Source of the DNA: Pseudomonadota bacterium
GTDB taxonomy: Bacteria > Pseudomonadota > Alphaproteobacteria > Sphingomonadales > Sphingomonadaceae
Assembly (NCBI GenBank): GCA_023423775.1
Contig: JAFAEZ010000194.1
Span: forward strand, 1-9,109
Reading direction: 5' to 3'
DNA length: 9,109 nt
Positions 1-6,786 of the stretch are shown piece after piece. The first letter of the stretch is position 1. The number at the start of each line of letters is the position of its first letter. Made by a program: the position numbers and the translations under genes. The notes beneath the pieces were generated by a model that saw nothing but the letters and a program-made list of their open reading frames with translations, did not search any database and was not told the origin of the DNA.

Positions 1-16
1 AACTTATCGCCCGCGG

Positions 17-205
17 GAATGTCTGCAATGGGTCGTTAGCGGCCATTCGCCGGCGACATGAACGTACGTCTGCTTTCGGGCATCGGGCGGACGACCTCCG
101 ATTTGGGTCGAAACCGGTCATGGGCGCCCTAGCTGAACGAGCGTCCGCTTTTCGGCACGCCCGGAGAACCGCTGAATGGCGGCTATTGGCGCTAACAGGA
201 CGTGC
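17..205. repeat. Cluster of degenerate inverted-repeat units, intergenic
   Basis: Several related short units can be seen. At 17-26 and 39-48, gaatgtctgc pairs with gcggccattc (8 of 10 positions) around a 12-nt loop. At 67-73 and 87-93, cgtctgc pairs with gcggacg (6 of 7) around a 13-nt loop. At 142-155, cgtccgcttttcgg repeats 67-80 (cgtctgctttcggg) with one substitution and one inserted base. From 174 a further diverged copy begins with gaatggcggc. The recurring core is roughly G(T/C)C(T/C)GC, about 12 nt, then GCGG(A/C)C. My impression is that such units are common between genes in sphingomonads, but I could not check this. They do not look like CRISPR repeats because the units are too diverged and unevenly spaced. 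Confidence 0.5.
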
Positions 206-229
206 CACGTCGACGTGGCCTTCTAGAAG
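204..229. promoter_or_regulatory. Two adjacent perfect palindromes, possible operator
   Basis: Positions 204-219 (gccacgtcgacgtggc) form a perfect 16-bp palindrome with no spacer. It is followed immediately at 220-229 by a second perfect palindrome, cttctagaag (10 bp). The pair lies about 345 bp upstream of the receptor gene. A 16-bp perfect dyad is the size of a homodimeric repressor or activator site, but no regulator gene is adjacent. The distance from the start codon is long for a promoter-proximal operator. The symmetry is seen directly; any regulatory role is inference. Confidence 0.3.
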
Positions 230-555
230 TCGAGGCCCAGCGCGGGGAAGGCGTGGAAGCCGCTTCTGCCCCCGTCCTCGAACGTCGGCCCTGCAGAAGC
301 CAGTATCCGCTCCGGGGGAGTCGTATATCCCGCCCAAGCCAAAGCTGGTCGAAGCGCGTCCCCCGATGACATCCGGTCCCTGGCGGCCCGCTTCCACGCC
401 GAGCGGGAGGCGCTCACCGACGCATGCTGCAGCCCCCATCCATACCCATCGGCTATGGCATCGCAAAGCCTAAGAAGCCTCCGTCGGGTTGACCGGTCCG
501 AGGGCCACTGTCAGCCTTCGATAAGCACGCCGGAAGAGCGGCAATCCAGCCCAGT

Positions 556-564
556 GAGAAGGAT
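556..564 (+). promoter_or_regulatory. Ribosome binding site supporting the TTG start of the receptor
   Basis: GAGAAGGAT at 556-564 is a purine-rich Shine-Dalgarno match ending about 9 bases before TTG 574. It matters because the receptor frame has no ATG or GTG between its upstream stop (490-492) and the signal peptide. The only in-frame start candidates are TTG 574 and TTG 595, and only 574 has a plausible site in front of it. Confidence 0.5.
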
Positions 565-573
565 CGTAAGGCA

Positions 574-3519
574 TTGACTAGTGCGTCAGTTGCGTTGGGA
601 AGCGTCGAAACCTCGAGCGGCATTGCAGCGGACCTCGCGCATAACCGCGATTTTCACCTCAAGGCGAAATGGAAGCTGGCGCTGGGCGCCTCTGCAATAT
701 CGCTGCTTCTGGTCGCGACTCCCGCTTTTGCGCAAAGCGCAGCTGCCGAGCAGGAATCCGCTCCTTCTGCCACCGCGACGTCCGGCGACGAAGCCAGTGG
801 CGACGGCGCGGAAATCACCGTCACCGGATCGCGCATCCAGCGCGACGGCTATCGCGCGCCTACGCCGCTGACCGTGCTCAACAGCGACGATATCGAGGCA
901 AGCGCGCCCGCGAACGTCGCCGACTACGTCAACGACATCCCGTCCCTGGTCGGCAGCGCGACGCCCGCCAATTCGAACCTGCAGATCAGCGCGGGCACCG
1001 CCGGCGTCAACGCGCTCAACCTGCGCGGCCTCGGCACCGCGCGCACGCTGGTGCTTCTCGATGGCCAGCGCTCGGTCGGCTCGACGCTCGGCGCCCTCGT
1101 CGACGTGAACACCTTCCCGCAGGGCCTCATCAAGAGCGTCGAGATCGTGACCGGCGGCGCCTCGGCGGCCTATGGCTCGGATGCCGTCTCGGGCGTCGTC
1201 AATTTCATCCTCGACAAGGAATATAGCGGCCTCAAGGGCACCGCCGAATATGGCGTCACGACCTATGGCGATGCCGCCAGCTACCGCTTCAACCTGACCG
1301 GCGGCACCGCCTTCGCAGGCGGTCGCGGCCATCTGCTGGTGAACGGCGAGCTCGCGGTGAAGGAGGGGCTGCACGGCGTGCCGCGCGACTGGAACAATCG
1401 CGGCTGGTACATGATCAACAATCCCGCTTACGCGCCCGGAAACGGCCAGCCCGAGCGGCGGGTCGTGGCCGGTGCCGGCCTCAGCCTGGCCACGCGTGGC
1501 GGCGTCATCACCAATACCCTGCTGCGCGGCACGCAGTTCGGGGAGGGCGGCGCGGTCAGCCAATATGATTTCGGCGTCAACCGCGATCCCTGGCAGATCG
1601 GCGGAGACTGGGAGGAGACCCAGGTCAACGGCTTCCAGTCGCTCGATCCCGAGGAAAATCGCAAGAGCGCCTTCGGCCGGCTGAGCTTCGAGGTCACCGA
1701 CGGCCTCGAATTGTTCGCCCAGGCATCCTATGCCAAGTCCGAAAATCTGGGCCAGCTGGGCGTGCAGCTCAATCAGGGCAATGTCACGATCCAGTCCACC
1801 AACGCCTTCATCCCCGCCGAGGTGCGCGCGCGGCTCCAGGCCCTCGACATCAGGCAGTTCTCGCTCGGGACGACCAACGCCGACCTGCCGATCCGCAAGA
1901 ACGACACGCGCCGCGAGCTGCAGCGCTATGTCGTCGGCGCGAACGGGTCGTTCCCGCTGTTCGGCAACGATGCGCGTTGGGACGTCTATTATCAGAAGGG
2001 GATCAGCGCGACCCGCGAGATGGCGCGCGACATCACCAACAATGCGCGGCTGGCGCTGGCGCAGGACGCGGTGTTCGCGCCCGCCGGCAACGCGATCGGC
2101 GTGGCGCCGGGAACGATCGTCTGCCGGTCGACCCTCACCGCGCCGACCAACGGCTGCGTGCCCTTGAACCGGCTCGGCATCGGCGTCGCGAGCCAGGAGG
2201 CGCTCGATTACGTTCTCGGCAATCCCTATCGCAAGCAGCGCTTCGAACAGGACGTCTACGCCGCCAACCTGTCGTTCGACGCCTTCGACCTGCCGGCCGG
2301 GCCCTTGTCGGTCGCGGTCGGCGCCGAGCACCGGCGCGAGAAGGTCTCCGGCGAAGTGCCGACCGAGTACCGGTCCGGCTGGTTCGTCGGCAATTTCCTG
2401 CCCAGCTTCGGCGCCTATGATGTCACCGAAGGCTATATCGAGCTGCTGGTGCCCGTCATCGAGGGTCTCGACCTCAATGGCGCGGTGCGCGGCACCGATT
2501 ATTCCACTTCCGGTTATGTCACGACCTGGAAGGCGGGCGTCACCTTCCAGCCGATCCCCGACATCCGGTTCCGCGCGACGCGCTCGCGCGACATCCGCGC
2601 GCCCAACCTCGGCGAGCTGTTCACGGCCGGCTCCACCCGCATCAACGTGCTGATCGACTCGGCGCAGAACAATCAGTCGGTCCAGTTCGCCGGAATCACC
2701 CGCGGCAACCCGCTGCTCAAGCCGGAAACGGCCGACCAATGGGGTGCGGGCATCGTGCTCACCCCCCGCTTCCTGCGCGGCTTCGCGATGTCGGTCGATT
2801 ATTACGACATCAAGATCGACGGCGCGATCGGCACGGTCTCGGCGCAGACGATCGTCGATCGCTGCAACGAAGGGGTCCAGGCCTTCTGCACCGCCGTCGT
2901 CCGCGGACCCAATTCCTTCGGCAACAATTTGCTGGTCTACGAAAGCCCGTTCAATTTCGCGCGGCAGCGGGCGAAGGGGATCGACTTCGAAGGCTCCTAC
3001 CGCGTGCCGGTGGGCGCCGGCGACGTCACCCTGCGGGCGATGGCCACGCGCTATCTCAAGAACTATTTCGACAACGGCATCGACGCGCCGGTCGAGCGCG
3101 TCGGCCAGAACGGAGTCGATGCGGGGACCACGCCCAAGTGGCTGTACCGTGTCCAGGGCACCTATTCGAACGACGGGTTCCAGGCGAGCCTGACCGGCCG
3201 CGGTGTCAGCGCCGGCGTCTACGACAACAGCTTCATAGAGTGCGTCAGCGGCTGCCCGGCTTCGACCGTGACCAACCGCACCATCAACAACAACCGCATC
3301 AACGGGGCTTTCTACCTCGATGCGGCGACCTCCTACGAGGTGGAGATGGGCGGGCGCACGATGCAGCTGTTCCTGAGCGTCAACAATCTGCTCAACAAGG
3401 ATCCGGCCCTGGTGGCGCCGGGCCCGGCGGGAAGCGCCTACGCGACTCCGGCGACCAACCAGTCGCTCTACGACCTGCTGGGGCGGACCTACCGCGTCGG
3501 CGTGCGCTTCTCGATGTAA
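574..3519 (+). CDS. TonB-dependent outer-membrane receptor
   Basis: This is a 981-residue TonB-dependent receptor, an outer-membrane beta barrel that imports a ligand using energy passed from TonB-ExbB-ExbD. Residues 1-53 form an unusually long leader. A basic stretch (about 24-34) is followed by a hydrophobic core LALGASAISLLLVATPAFAQ, so cleavage is likely near residue 53 or 54. A TonB-box-like EITVTGSRI lies at 80-88. The plug domain covers about 93-215, with NLRGLGTARTLVLLDGQR and VEIVTGGASAAYGSDAVSGVVNF. The rest is barrel, ending in LFLSVNNLLNKDP and a final GRTYRVGVRFSM. The barrel closes one residue after the usual terminal aromatic position. No extra N-terminal STN signalling domain is seen, so it is probably not a transducer to an anti-sigma factor. 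The ligand cannot be read from sequence. The exported amidohydrolase 10 bases downstream suggests an amide-bearing compound. The TTG start was chosen because no ATG or GTG is available. Confidence 0.95.
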   Translation: MTSASVALGSVETSSGIAADLAHNRDFHLKAKWKLALGASAISLLLVATPAFAQSAAAEQESAPSATATSGDEASGDGAEITVTGSRIQRDGYRAPTPLTVLNSDDIEASAPANVADYVNDIPSLVGSATPANSNLQISAGTAGVNALNLRGLGTARTLVLLDGQRSVGSTLGALVDVNTFPQGLIKSVEIVTGGASAAYGSDAVSGVVNFILDKEYSGLKGTAEYGVTTYGDAASYRFNLTGGTAFAGGRGHLLVNGELAVKEGLHGVPRDWNNRGWYMINNPAYAPGNGQPERRVVAGAGLSLATRGGVITNTLLRGTQFGEGGAVSQYDFGVNRDPWQIGGDWEETQVNGFQSLDPEENRKSAFGRLSFEVTDGLELFAQASYAKSENLGQLGVQLNQGNVTIQSTNAFIPAEVRARLQALDIRQFSLGTTNADLPIRKNDTRRELQRYVVGANGSFPLFGNDARWDVYYQKGISATREMARDITNNARLALAQDAVFAPAGNAIGVAPGTIVCRSTLTAPTNGCVPLNRLGIGVASQEALDYVLGNPYRKQRFEQDVYAANLSFDAFDLPAGPLSVAVGAEHRREKVSGEVPTEYRSGWFVGNFLPSFGAYDVTEGYIELLVPVIEGLDLNGAVRGTDYSTSGYVTTWKAGVTFQPIPDIRFRATRSRDIRAPNLGELFTAGSTRINVLIDSAQNNQSVQFAGITRGNPLLKPETADQWGAGIVLTPRFLRGFAMSVDYYDIKIDGAIGTVSAQTIVDRCNEGVQAFCTAVVRGPNSFGNNLLVYESPFNFARQRAKGIDFEGSYRVPVGAGDVTLRAMATRYLKNYFDNGIDAPVERVGQNGVDAGTTPKWLYRVQGTYSNDGFQASLTGRGVSAGVYDNSFIECVSGCPASTVTNRTINNNRINGAFYLDAATSYEVEMGGRTMQLFLSVNNLLNKDPALVAPGPAGSAYATPATNQSLYDLLGRTYRVGVRFSM

Positions 3520-3529
3520 GGGACGAGTG

Positions 3530-5116
3530 ATGAGACCGATATTGGCATCCGCGGCTGTGCTTCTGGCCGCGGCCAGTCCCGCCGCCGCCCAGACCTACGA
3601 CGTGCTGATCCGCGGCGGAACGGTCTATGACGGCAGCGGCACCGCGGGCCGCAAGGCCGACGTCGCGATCAAGGGCGATCGTATCGCCGCGGTCGGGACC
3701 ATTCCGGCCTCGGCGCGCGCGACCACCACGATCGACGCGACCGGGCGCATCGTCTCGCCCGGGTTCATCGACGTGCATTCGCACGCCGCTCCGAACATCC
3801 AGACGGCGAAGCTCGCGGCGGCATTGCCGATGCTGCACCAGGGCATCACCACGCTGATGATCAACCCGGACGGCGGCGGGCCTGCCGATCTCACCCAGCA
3901 GATCACCGACCTCAAGACCCACATCCCCGGCGTCAACGTCATCCCGCTGATCGGCCACAATGCGGTGCGCGAGGCGGTGATGGGGAATGTCGCGCGCAAG
4001 GCGACGCCGGAGGAACAGGCGAAGATGGAGGGGCTCGTCACCGCCGCCATGCGCGCCGGAGCCTACGGCATCTCGGACGGCCCCTTCTATATTCCGGCCA
4101 AATATTCGGACACCGCCGAAATCGTCGGCCTGGCCAAGGCGGCGGCGCGCTTCCCCCACGCTTTCTACACGAGCCATGTTCGCGACGAGGGCAATTACAA
4201 TATCGGCGTCGTGGCCGCGGTCGACGAGGTGATCACGGTCGGGCGCGAAGCGAAGATTCCGGCCGTCGTCACGCATATCAAGGTGCTGGGACCGCAGGTC
4301 TGGGGCAAGTCCGCCGACGTCATCGCGCGGATCGACTCCGCGCGCGCGGAGGGGCTCCAGATCTGGGCCGACCAATATCCCTACACCGCATCGGGATCGA
4401 GCCTGATGGCCTCGCTCGTCCCCGGATGGGCACAGGAAGGGGGCGTCAAAGAACTTGCCAAGCGGCTCGAGAACCCGGAGATGCGGGCCAAGATCCGTGC
4501 CGAGATGGCCCCCAACCTAGAGCGGCGCGCGGGACCAGGCGCGATCATGATCCGCCAGTTCGCCGCTGACCCGACCCTCGAGGGAAAACGACTGGACGAG
4601 ATCGGCCGCATCCAAGGGAAGGACCCGCTCGACGCCGCCATTGACATGCTGCGCCGCGGCGAGGCGGCCCCGACGGTTTCATTCAATATGAGCGACGCCG
4701 ACGTCGAGGCGCTGATGCGCCAGCCCTGGACGATGACCAGCAGCGACGGCGGCCTGCCCGAGTTCGGCAAGACCTCCGAACATCCCCGCGCTTATGGCGC
4801 CTTCTCGCGCAAGTTGCGCAACTATGTGCTCGACAAGCCGGTCATCCCGATGGAGCGCGCGATCCACGCCGCCACCGGCCTGCCGGCGAAGGTGTTCGCG
4901 ATTGCCGATCGCGGCACGCTCCGCCAGGGCGCGTTCGCCGACGTGATCGTGTTCGACCCGAACACGGTGCGCGACACCGCGACCTACCAGCAGCCGCATT
5001 CTTATGCCGTCGGCATGGACTATGTATTCGTCAACGGCCGGGCGGCGCTCGCCGAGGGCAAGCCGGTTCCCGAGCGGTTCGGCCGCGTCCTGCTGCGGGG
5101 GTCGGCCGAGAACTGA
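3530..5116 (+). CDS. Exported D-aminoacylase-like amidohydrolase (N-acyl-D-amino-acid deacylase family)
   Basis: This 528-residue protein belongs to the amidohydrolase superfamily, D-aminoacylase group, which removes acyl groups from N-acyl-D-amino acids. Residues 1-20 (MRPILASAAVLLAAASPAAA) are a signal peptide, so it should act in the periplasm. The N-terminal small domain begins with YDVLIRGGTVYDGSG. Metal-site motifs follow: PGFIDVHSH (H83, H85), SHVRDEG (H216), THIKV (H249) and TSSDGG (D406, the catalytic acid position), with DQYPYTASGSS near 281 and EHPRAYGAFSR near 417. The cysteine ligand normally seen as GNCG after GITT is absent; here the stretch reads GITTLMINPDGGG (105-117). The C-terminal half closes the small domain with GTLRQGAFADVIVFDP. 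It follows the receptor by 10 bases, and its ribosome binding site aaggga (3518-3523) overlaps the receptor stop codon, so the two are almost surely co-transcribed. ATG 3530 is preferred; GTG 3527 directly before it is an alternative. The true substrate is unknown and could be another amide or a cyclic imide. Confidence 0.93.
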   Translation: MRPILASAAVLLAAASPAAAQTYDVLIRGGTVYDGSGTAGRKADVAIKGDRIAAVGTIPASARATTTIDATGRIVSPGFIDVHSHAAPNIQTAKLAAALPMLHQGITTLMINPDGGGPADLTQQITDLKTHIPGVNVIPLIGHNAVREAVMGNVARKATPEEQAKMEGLVTAAMRAGAYGISDGPFYIPAKYSDTAEIVGLAKAAARFPHAFYTSHVRDEGNYNIGVVAAVDEVITVGREAKIPAVVTHIKVLGPQVWGKSADVIARIDSARAEGLQIWADQYPYTASGSSLMASLVPGWAQEGGVKELAKRLENPEMRAKIRAEMAPNLERRAGPGAIMIRQFAADPTLEGKRLDEIGRIQGKDPLDAAIDMLRRGEAAPTVSFNMSDADVEALMRQPWTMTSSDGGLPEFGKTSEHPRAYGAFSRKLRNYVLDKPVIPMERAIHAATGLPAKVFAIADRGTLRQGAFADVIVFDPNTVRDTATYQQPHSYAVGMDYVFVNGRAALAEGKPVPERFGRVLLRGSAEN

Positions 5117-5148
5117 ACGAAAGTCGAAGAGGGGCCAGGGAACAAGCC

Positions 5149-5168
5149 GGGTGATCGGCGCCTCACCC
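5149..5168. terminator. Possible hairpin between convergent genes
   Basis: gggtga (5149-5154) and tcaccc (5163-5168) form a perfect 6-bp inverted repeat with an 8-nt loop. It sits between the deacylase stop (5116) and the end of the Coq4-like gene, and overlaps that gene's stop codon. There is no run of T on either strand, so it is a weak candidate for a bidirectional terminator. Confidence 0.25.
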
Positions 5169-5555
5169 CCCTTCGGCAGCGTCGCCAGGCTTCGGATAGA
5201 GGCTGCGGCTGCTGCACCCGGCCCGCCATGCCCGCCACATGGCGGTCGGAGACCAGCACAAGCCGAGCAGAATCAGCGGCCCGCAGAATAATGTGGCGCC
5301 CCAATGCGGGTAGCGGCCGGCGCCGAATTCCCAGGCCGCCATCTGAAACTCGCCGCGCATCGTCATCGGATATCCGGTCATCTCGTGATGCAGATCATGA
5401 GCGCGCAGCGCCCGGCGGCGCCAGGCGAAATTGGGAAAGGTGAAGGTGATCGGGCCGACCGGGCAACTCCAGTGGCCGGCCCTGTCTTCTTCGCCCGCCG
5501 CCGCTTCCAATCGGGCGAGCGCCTCCTCGCGGCTCAGTCGCACGAAGGTTTGCAC
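5163..5555 (-). CDS. Small Coq4-like protein with HDxxHx11E zinc motif
   Basis: This is a 130-residue protein. Residues 53-69 read HDLHH, then eleven residues containing MTGY, then E, which is exactly the HDxxHx11E zinc-binding motif of the Coq4 family. The TGY in the middle also fits Coq4. Further conserved-looking parts are FTFPNFAWRRRAL (38-50), AAWEFGAG (73-80), one hydrophobic stretch at about 85-101 and SRSLYPKP near the end. Eukaryotic COQ4 acts in coenzyme Q synthesis, where it has been linked to oxidative decarboxylation at C1 of the ring. This protein is much shorter than COQ4 and is tied to a desaturase, so its substrate may differ. The start is GTG at 5555, giving a 22-bp overlap with the end of the desaturase gene in another frame. 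No ATG is available and the ribosome site is weak, which suggests translational coupling. GTG at 5543 is a less likely alternative. The family call is strong by motif; the function is inferred. Confidence 0.8.
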   Translation of the reverse strand: MQTFVRLSREEALARLEAAAGEEDRAGHWSCPVGPITFTFPNFAWRRRALRAHDLHHEMTGYPMTMRGEFQMAAWEFGAGRYPHWGATLFCGPLILLGLCWSPTAMWRAWRAGCSSRSLYPKPGDAAEGG

Positions 5556-6517
5556 AGCTCGGCCTGGCCGGGCGCGGCGATGTCGAGAGCGCGCGCGGTC
5601 GTTGGCGTGATCCCCGGACGGGGCGGCAGTCGCGACGGCAGCTTGACGTTCCATGCGAGGCCGAGAAGCTCCAGCATCTGGACGAACCGATAGCCGATAT
5701 CGATTTGTCCCGGATAAAGGCCGTGCCGCGCCGAGCTTGGAAAGGCATGGTGGTTGCCGTGCCAGCTCTCGCCCATGGTGGGAATGGCCATGATCGGCAC
5801 GTTGTGCGCCTGGATCACCGCGCCGTCGACCGTCCAGTCGCTCGGCCCGCGCGTATGGGCAAAATAGGAAATGCCCCAGTGCATGATCGTGCACGCCGAC
5901 ACCCGCACGCACACGCCCCAGACGACCCAGGCCCAGCCGCCGGCGAGCCAGAGCAGCCCCGCGATCGGCACTTGCTGCAGCATCCAGGTGCGGTCGAGAA
6001 ATCGGTAGAAGCGATCGTCCGCGATTCCCGGACCCGCGTCGAAGCCCGGCGGCCGGTCGAGCACGAGCTTGAAGTTGAGATAGAAGAAGCCGTCGACGAG
6101 CGGCGACCTGGCATGGCGCAGGAACCAGTGGCAATCCGGCTGGCGTTGTGCCCAATCGCGGCTGTCGTGGAGCCGGATCGTCCAGATCGGACCACCGATG
6201 CCGACGGCGGTGCCGAGCCACATCATCGCATAGTCCACCCATTTCGGGCATTCGAAGCTGCGATGGATGAGCCGCCGATGAAACCCGACCGAATGGCCCG
6301 CGCACAATGTGACGGCCGAACAAGCGAGGAAGATGCCGAAGGCGCTCCAGGTGAAGGTGAGCGGCGCGAGGACCAGCGCGCCGGCCAGCATGAAGGCATT
6401 CCAGAGCGACCGGGGCGGGTCCCAAACGACCTTGCCATCGACCGGACTCGCCCGGTCGAGGCCCGTCAGCGAATTGACCTTGAACGCACCTGTCGCGGCG
6501 CCGCCAGCTTCGCTCAT
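5534..6517 (-). CDS. Membrane fatty-acid desaturase, variant second histidine box
   Basis: This 327-residue integral-membrane di-iron desaturase is of the acyl-CoA Delta9 type, which introduces a double bond into an acyl chain. Box 1 is HRRLIH (80-85), with an additional H75 before it. Box 3 is GESWHGNHHAFPSSARHGLYPG (249-270), with H253, H256 and H257 intact. The conserved late histidine is probably H213 in ACTIMHWG. The second box is odd: where HxxHH is expected the protein reads HDSRDWAQRQ (117-126), so two of its usual histidines are replaced by R120 and D121; H130 and H135 follow. Membrane segments are visible at about 40-73, 95-113 and 182-220. The ATG at 6517 has a strong ribosome site GAGGGGG (6529-6523) five bases away. 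The C-terminal tail after about 295 is proline- and alanine-rich. It heads a two-gene unit with the overlapping Coq4-like gene. The exact substrate and double-bond position cannot be told. Confidence 0.9.
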   Translation of the reverse strand: MSEAGGAATGAFKVNSLTGLDRASPVDGKVVWDPPRSLWNAFMLAGALVLAPLTFTWSAFGIFLACSAVTLCAGHSVGFHRRLIHRSFECPKWVDYAMMWLGTAVGIGGPIWTIRLHDSRDWAQRQPDCHWFLRHARSPLVDGFFYLNFKLVLDRPPGFDAGPGIADDRFYRFLDRTWMLQQVPIAGLLWLAGGWAWVVWGVCVRVSACTIMHWGISYFAHTRGPSDWTVDGAVIQAHNVPIMAIPTMGESWHGNHHAFPSSARHGLYPGQIDIGYRFVQMLELLGLAWNVKLPSRLPPRPGITPTTARALDIAAPGQAELCKPSCD

Positions 6518-6786
6518 GATGTCCCCCTCACTAGCCGCTTCGCTCTACAGTCCCCGTCCAGGTGAAATGCCCGCGCGACTGCCCGTCCTTTCGCGACTTA
6601 GTCGTGCAAAGTTAATTAGATCCTTTCCCGACGTCTTACAAACGGCGAAGCATTTCTGATGGACGACGGTGTATTGCTAATTCGGCCAAAGAGGGTCTGC
6701 ACAATCTGAAGCTGAACTCATCCGGCTGTTCGCGCAGAAACTCGTGTGGCCCGCCTATGATCTGGAGGAGCGGTTCCGCACATTTG
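6518..6786. other. Intergenic region upstream of the desaturase
   Basis: This 269-bp gap is clearly more AT-rich around 6600-6690 than its neighbours and should hold the desaturase promoter on the minus strand. A weak candidate is ttgtaa (6641-6636) and taatta (6618-6613) with a 17-base spacer; the -10 match is poor. A short dyad, gcgac-tta-gtcgt, lies near 6593-6605. The right part carries a short codon-like plus-strand frame that may be a gene remnant, described in the findings. I see no intact gene. Confidence 0.5.

Larger units (their letters stand above)
1..573. other. Gene-free upstream region, 573 bp
   Basis: I find no supportable gene here. A plus frame at 120-473 reads as arginine- and proline-rich sequence with no recognisable domain. 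A minus frame, open from about 510 to 223 with a possible GTG at 417, reads as a short protein-like peptide ending ALGLDF, but it matches nothing I know and could be a gene remnant. The region holds the degenerate repeats and palindromes listed separately. It also has an 8-bp inverted repeat, gcttctgc at 262-269 with gcagaagc at 293-300. The last 80 or so bases carry the receptor leader with its ribosome binding site. A TTGACC at 489-494 could be a -35 box, but no good -10 follows at the usual distance. Confidence 0.6.

Noticed and set aside
17..205. CRISPR-like array
   Set aside because: The repeat units are too diverged, of uneven spacing and themselves dyads, and there are no regular spacers or cas genes.
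223..417. Small minus-strand frame with GTG start in the left gene-free region
   Set aside because: It has no family resemblance and no good ribosome site, and it overlaps the palindrome and repeat area. A degraded gene fragment is possible but not supported.
586..2739. 717-codon open frame on the minus strand opposite the receptor
   Set aside because: It lies fully antisense to a convincing receptor gene. Its translation is low-complexity, rich in Ala, Arg, Gly and Asp, with no domain, as expected from high-GC codon use on the other strand.
3527..3529. GTG 3527 as the deacylase start
   Set aside because: It lies directly before ATG 3530. Both are within reach of the same ribosome site, but ATG is the stronger start codon; the difference is one residue.
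3392..4375. 327-codon minus-strand open frame opposite the deacylase
   Set aside because: It is antisense to the deacylase, whose motifs are clear, and its translation shows no recognisable domain.
5556..6425. Upstream extension of the Coq4-like frame through the desaturase gene
   Set aside because: The frame stays open for 420 codons, but the part above 5555 is the shifted shadow of the desaturase. Only the part below 5555 has family motifs.
5705..6565. 286-codon plus-strand frame opposite the desaturase
   Set aside because: It is antisense to a clear desaturase, has no motifs and is of biased composition.
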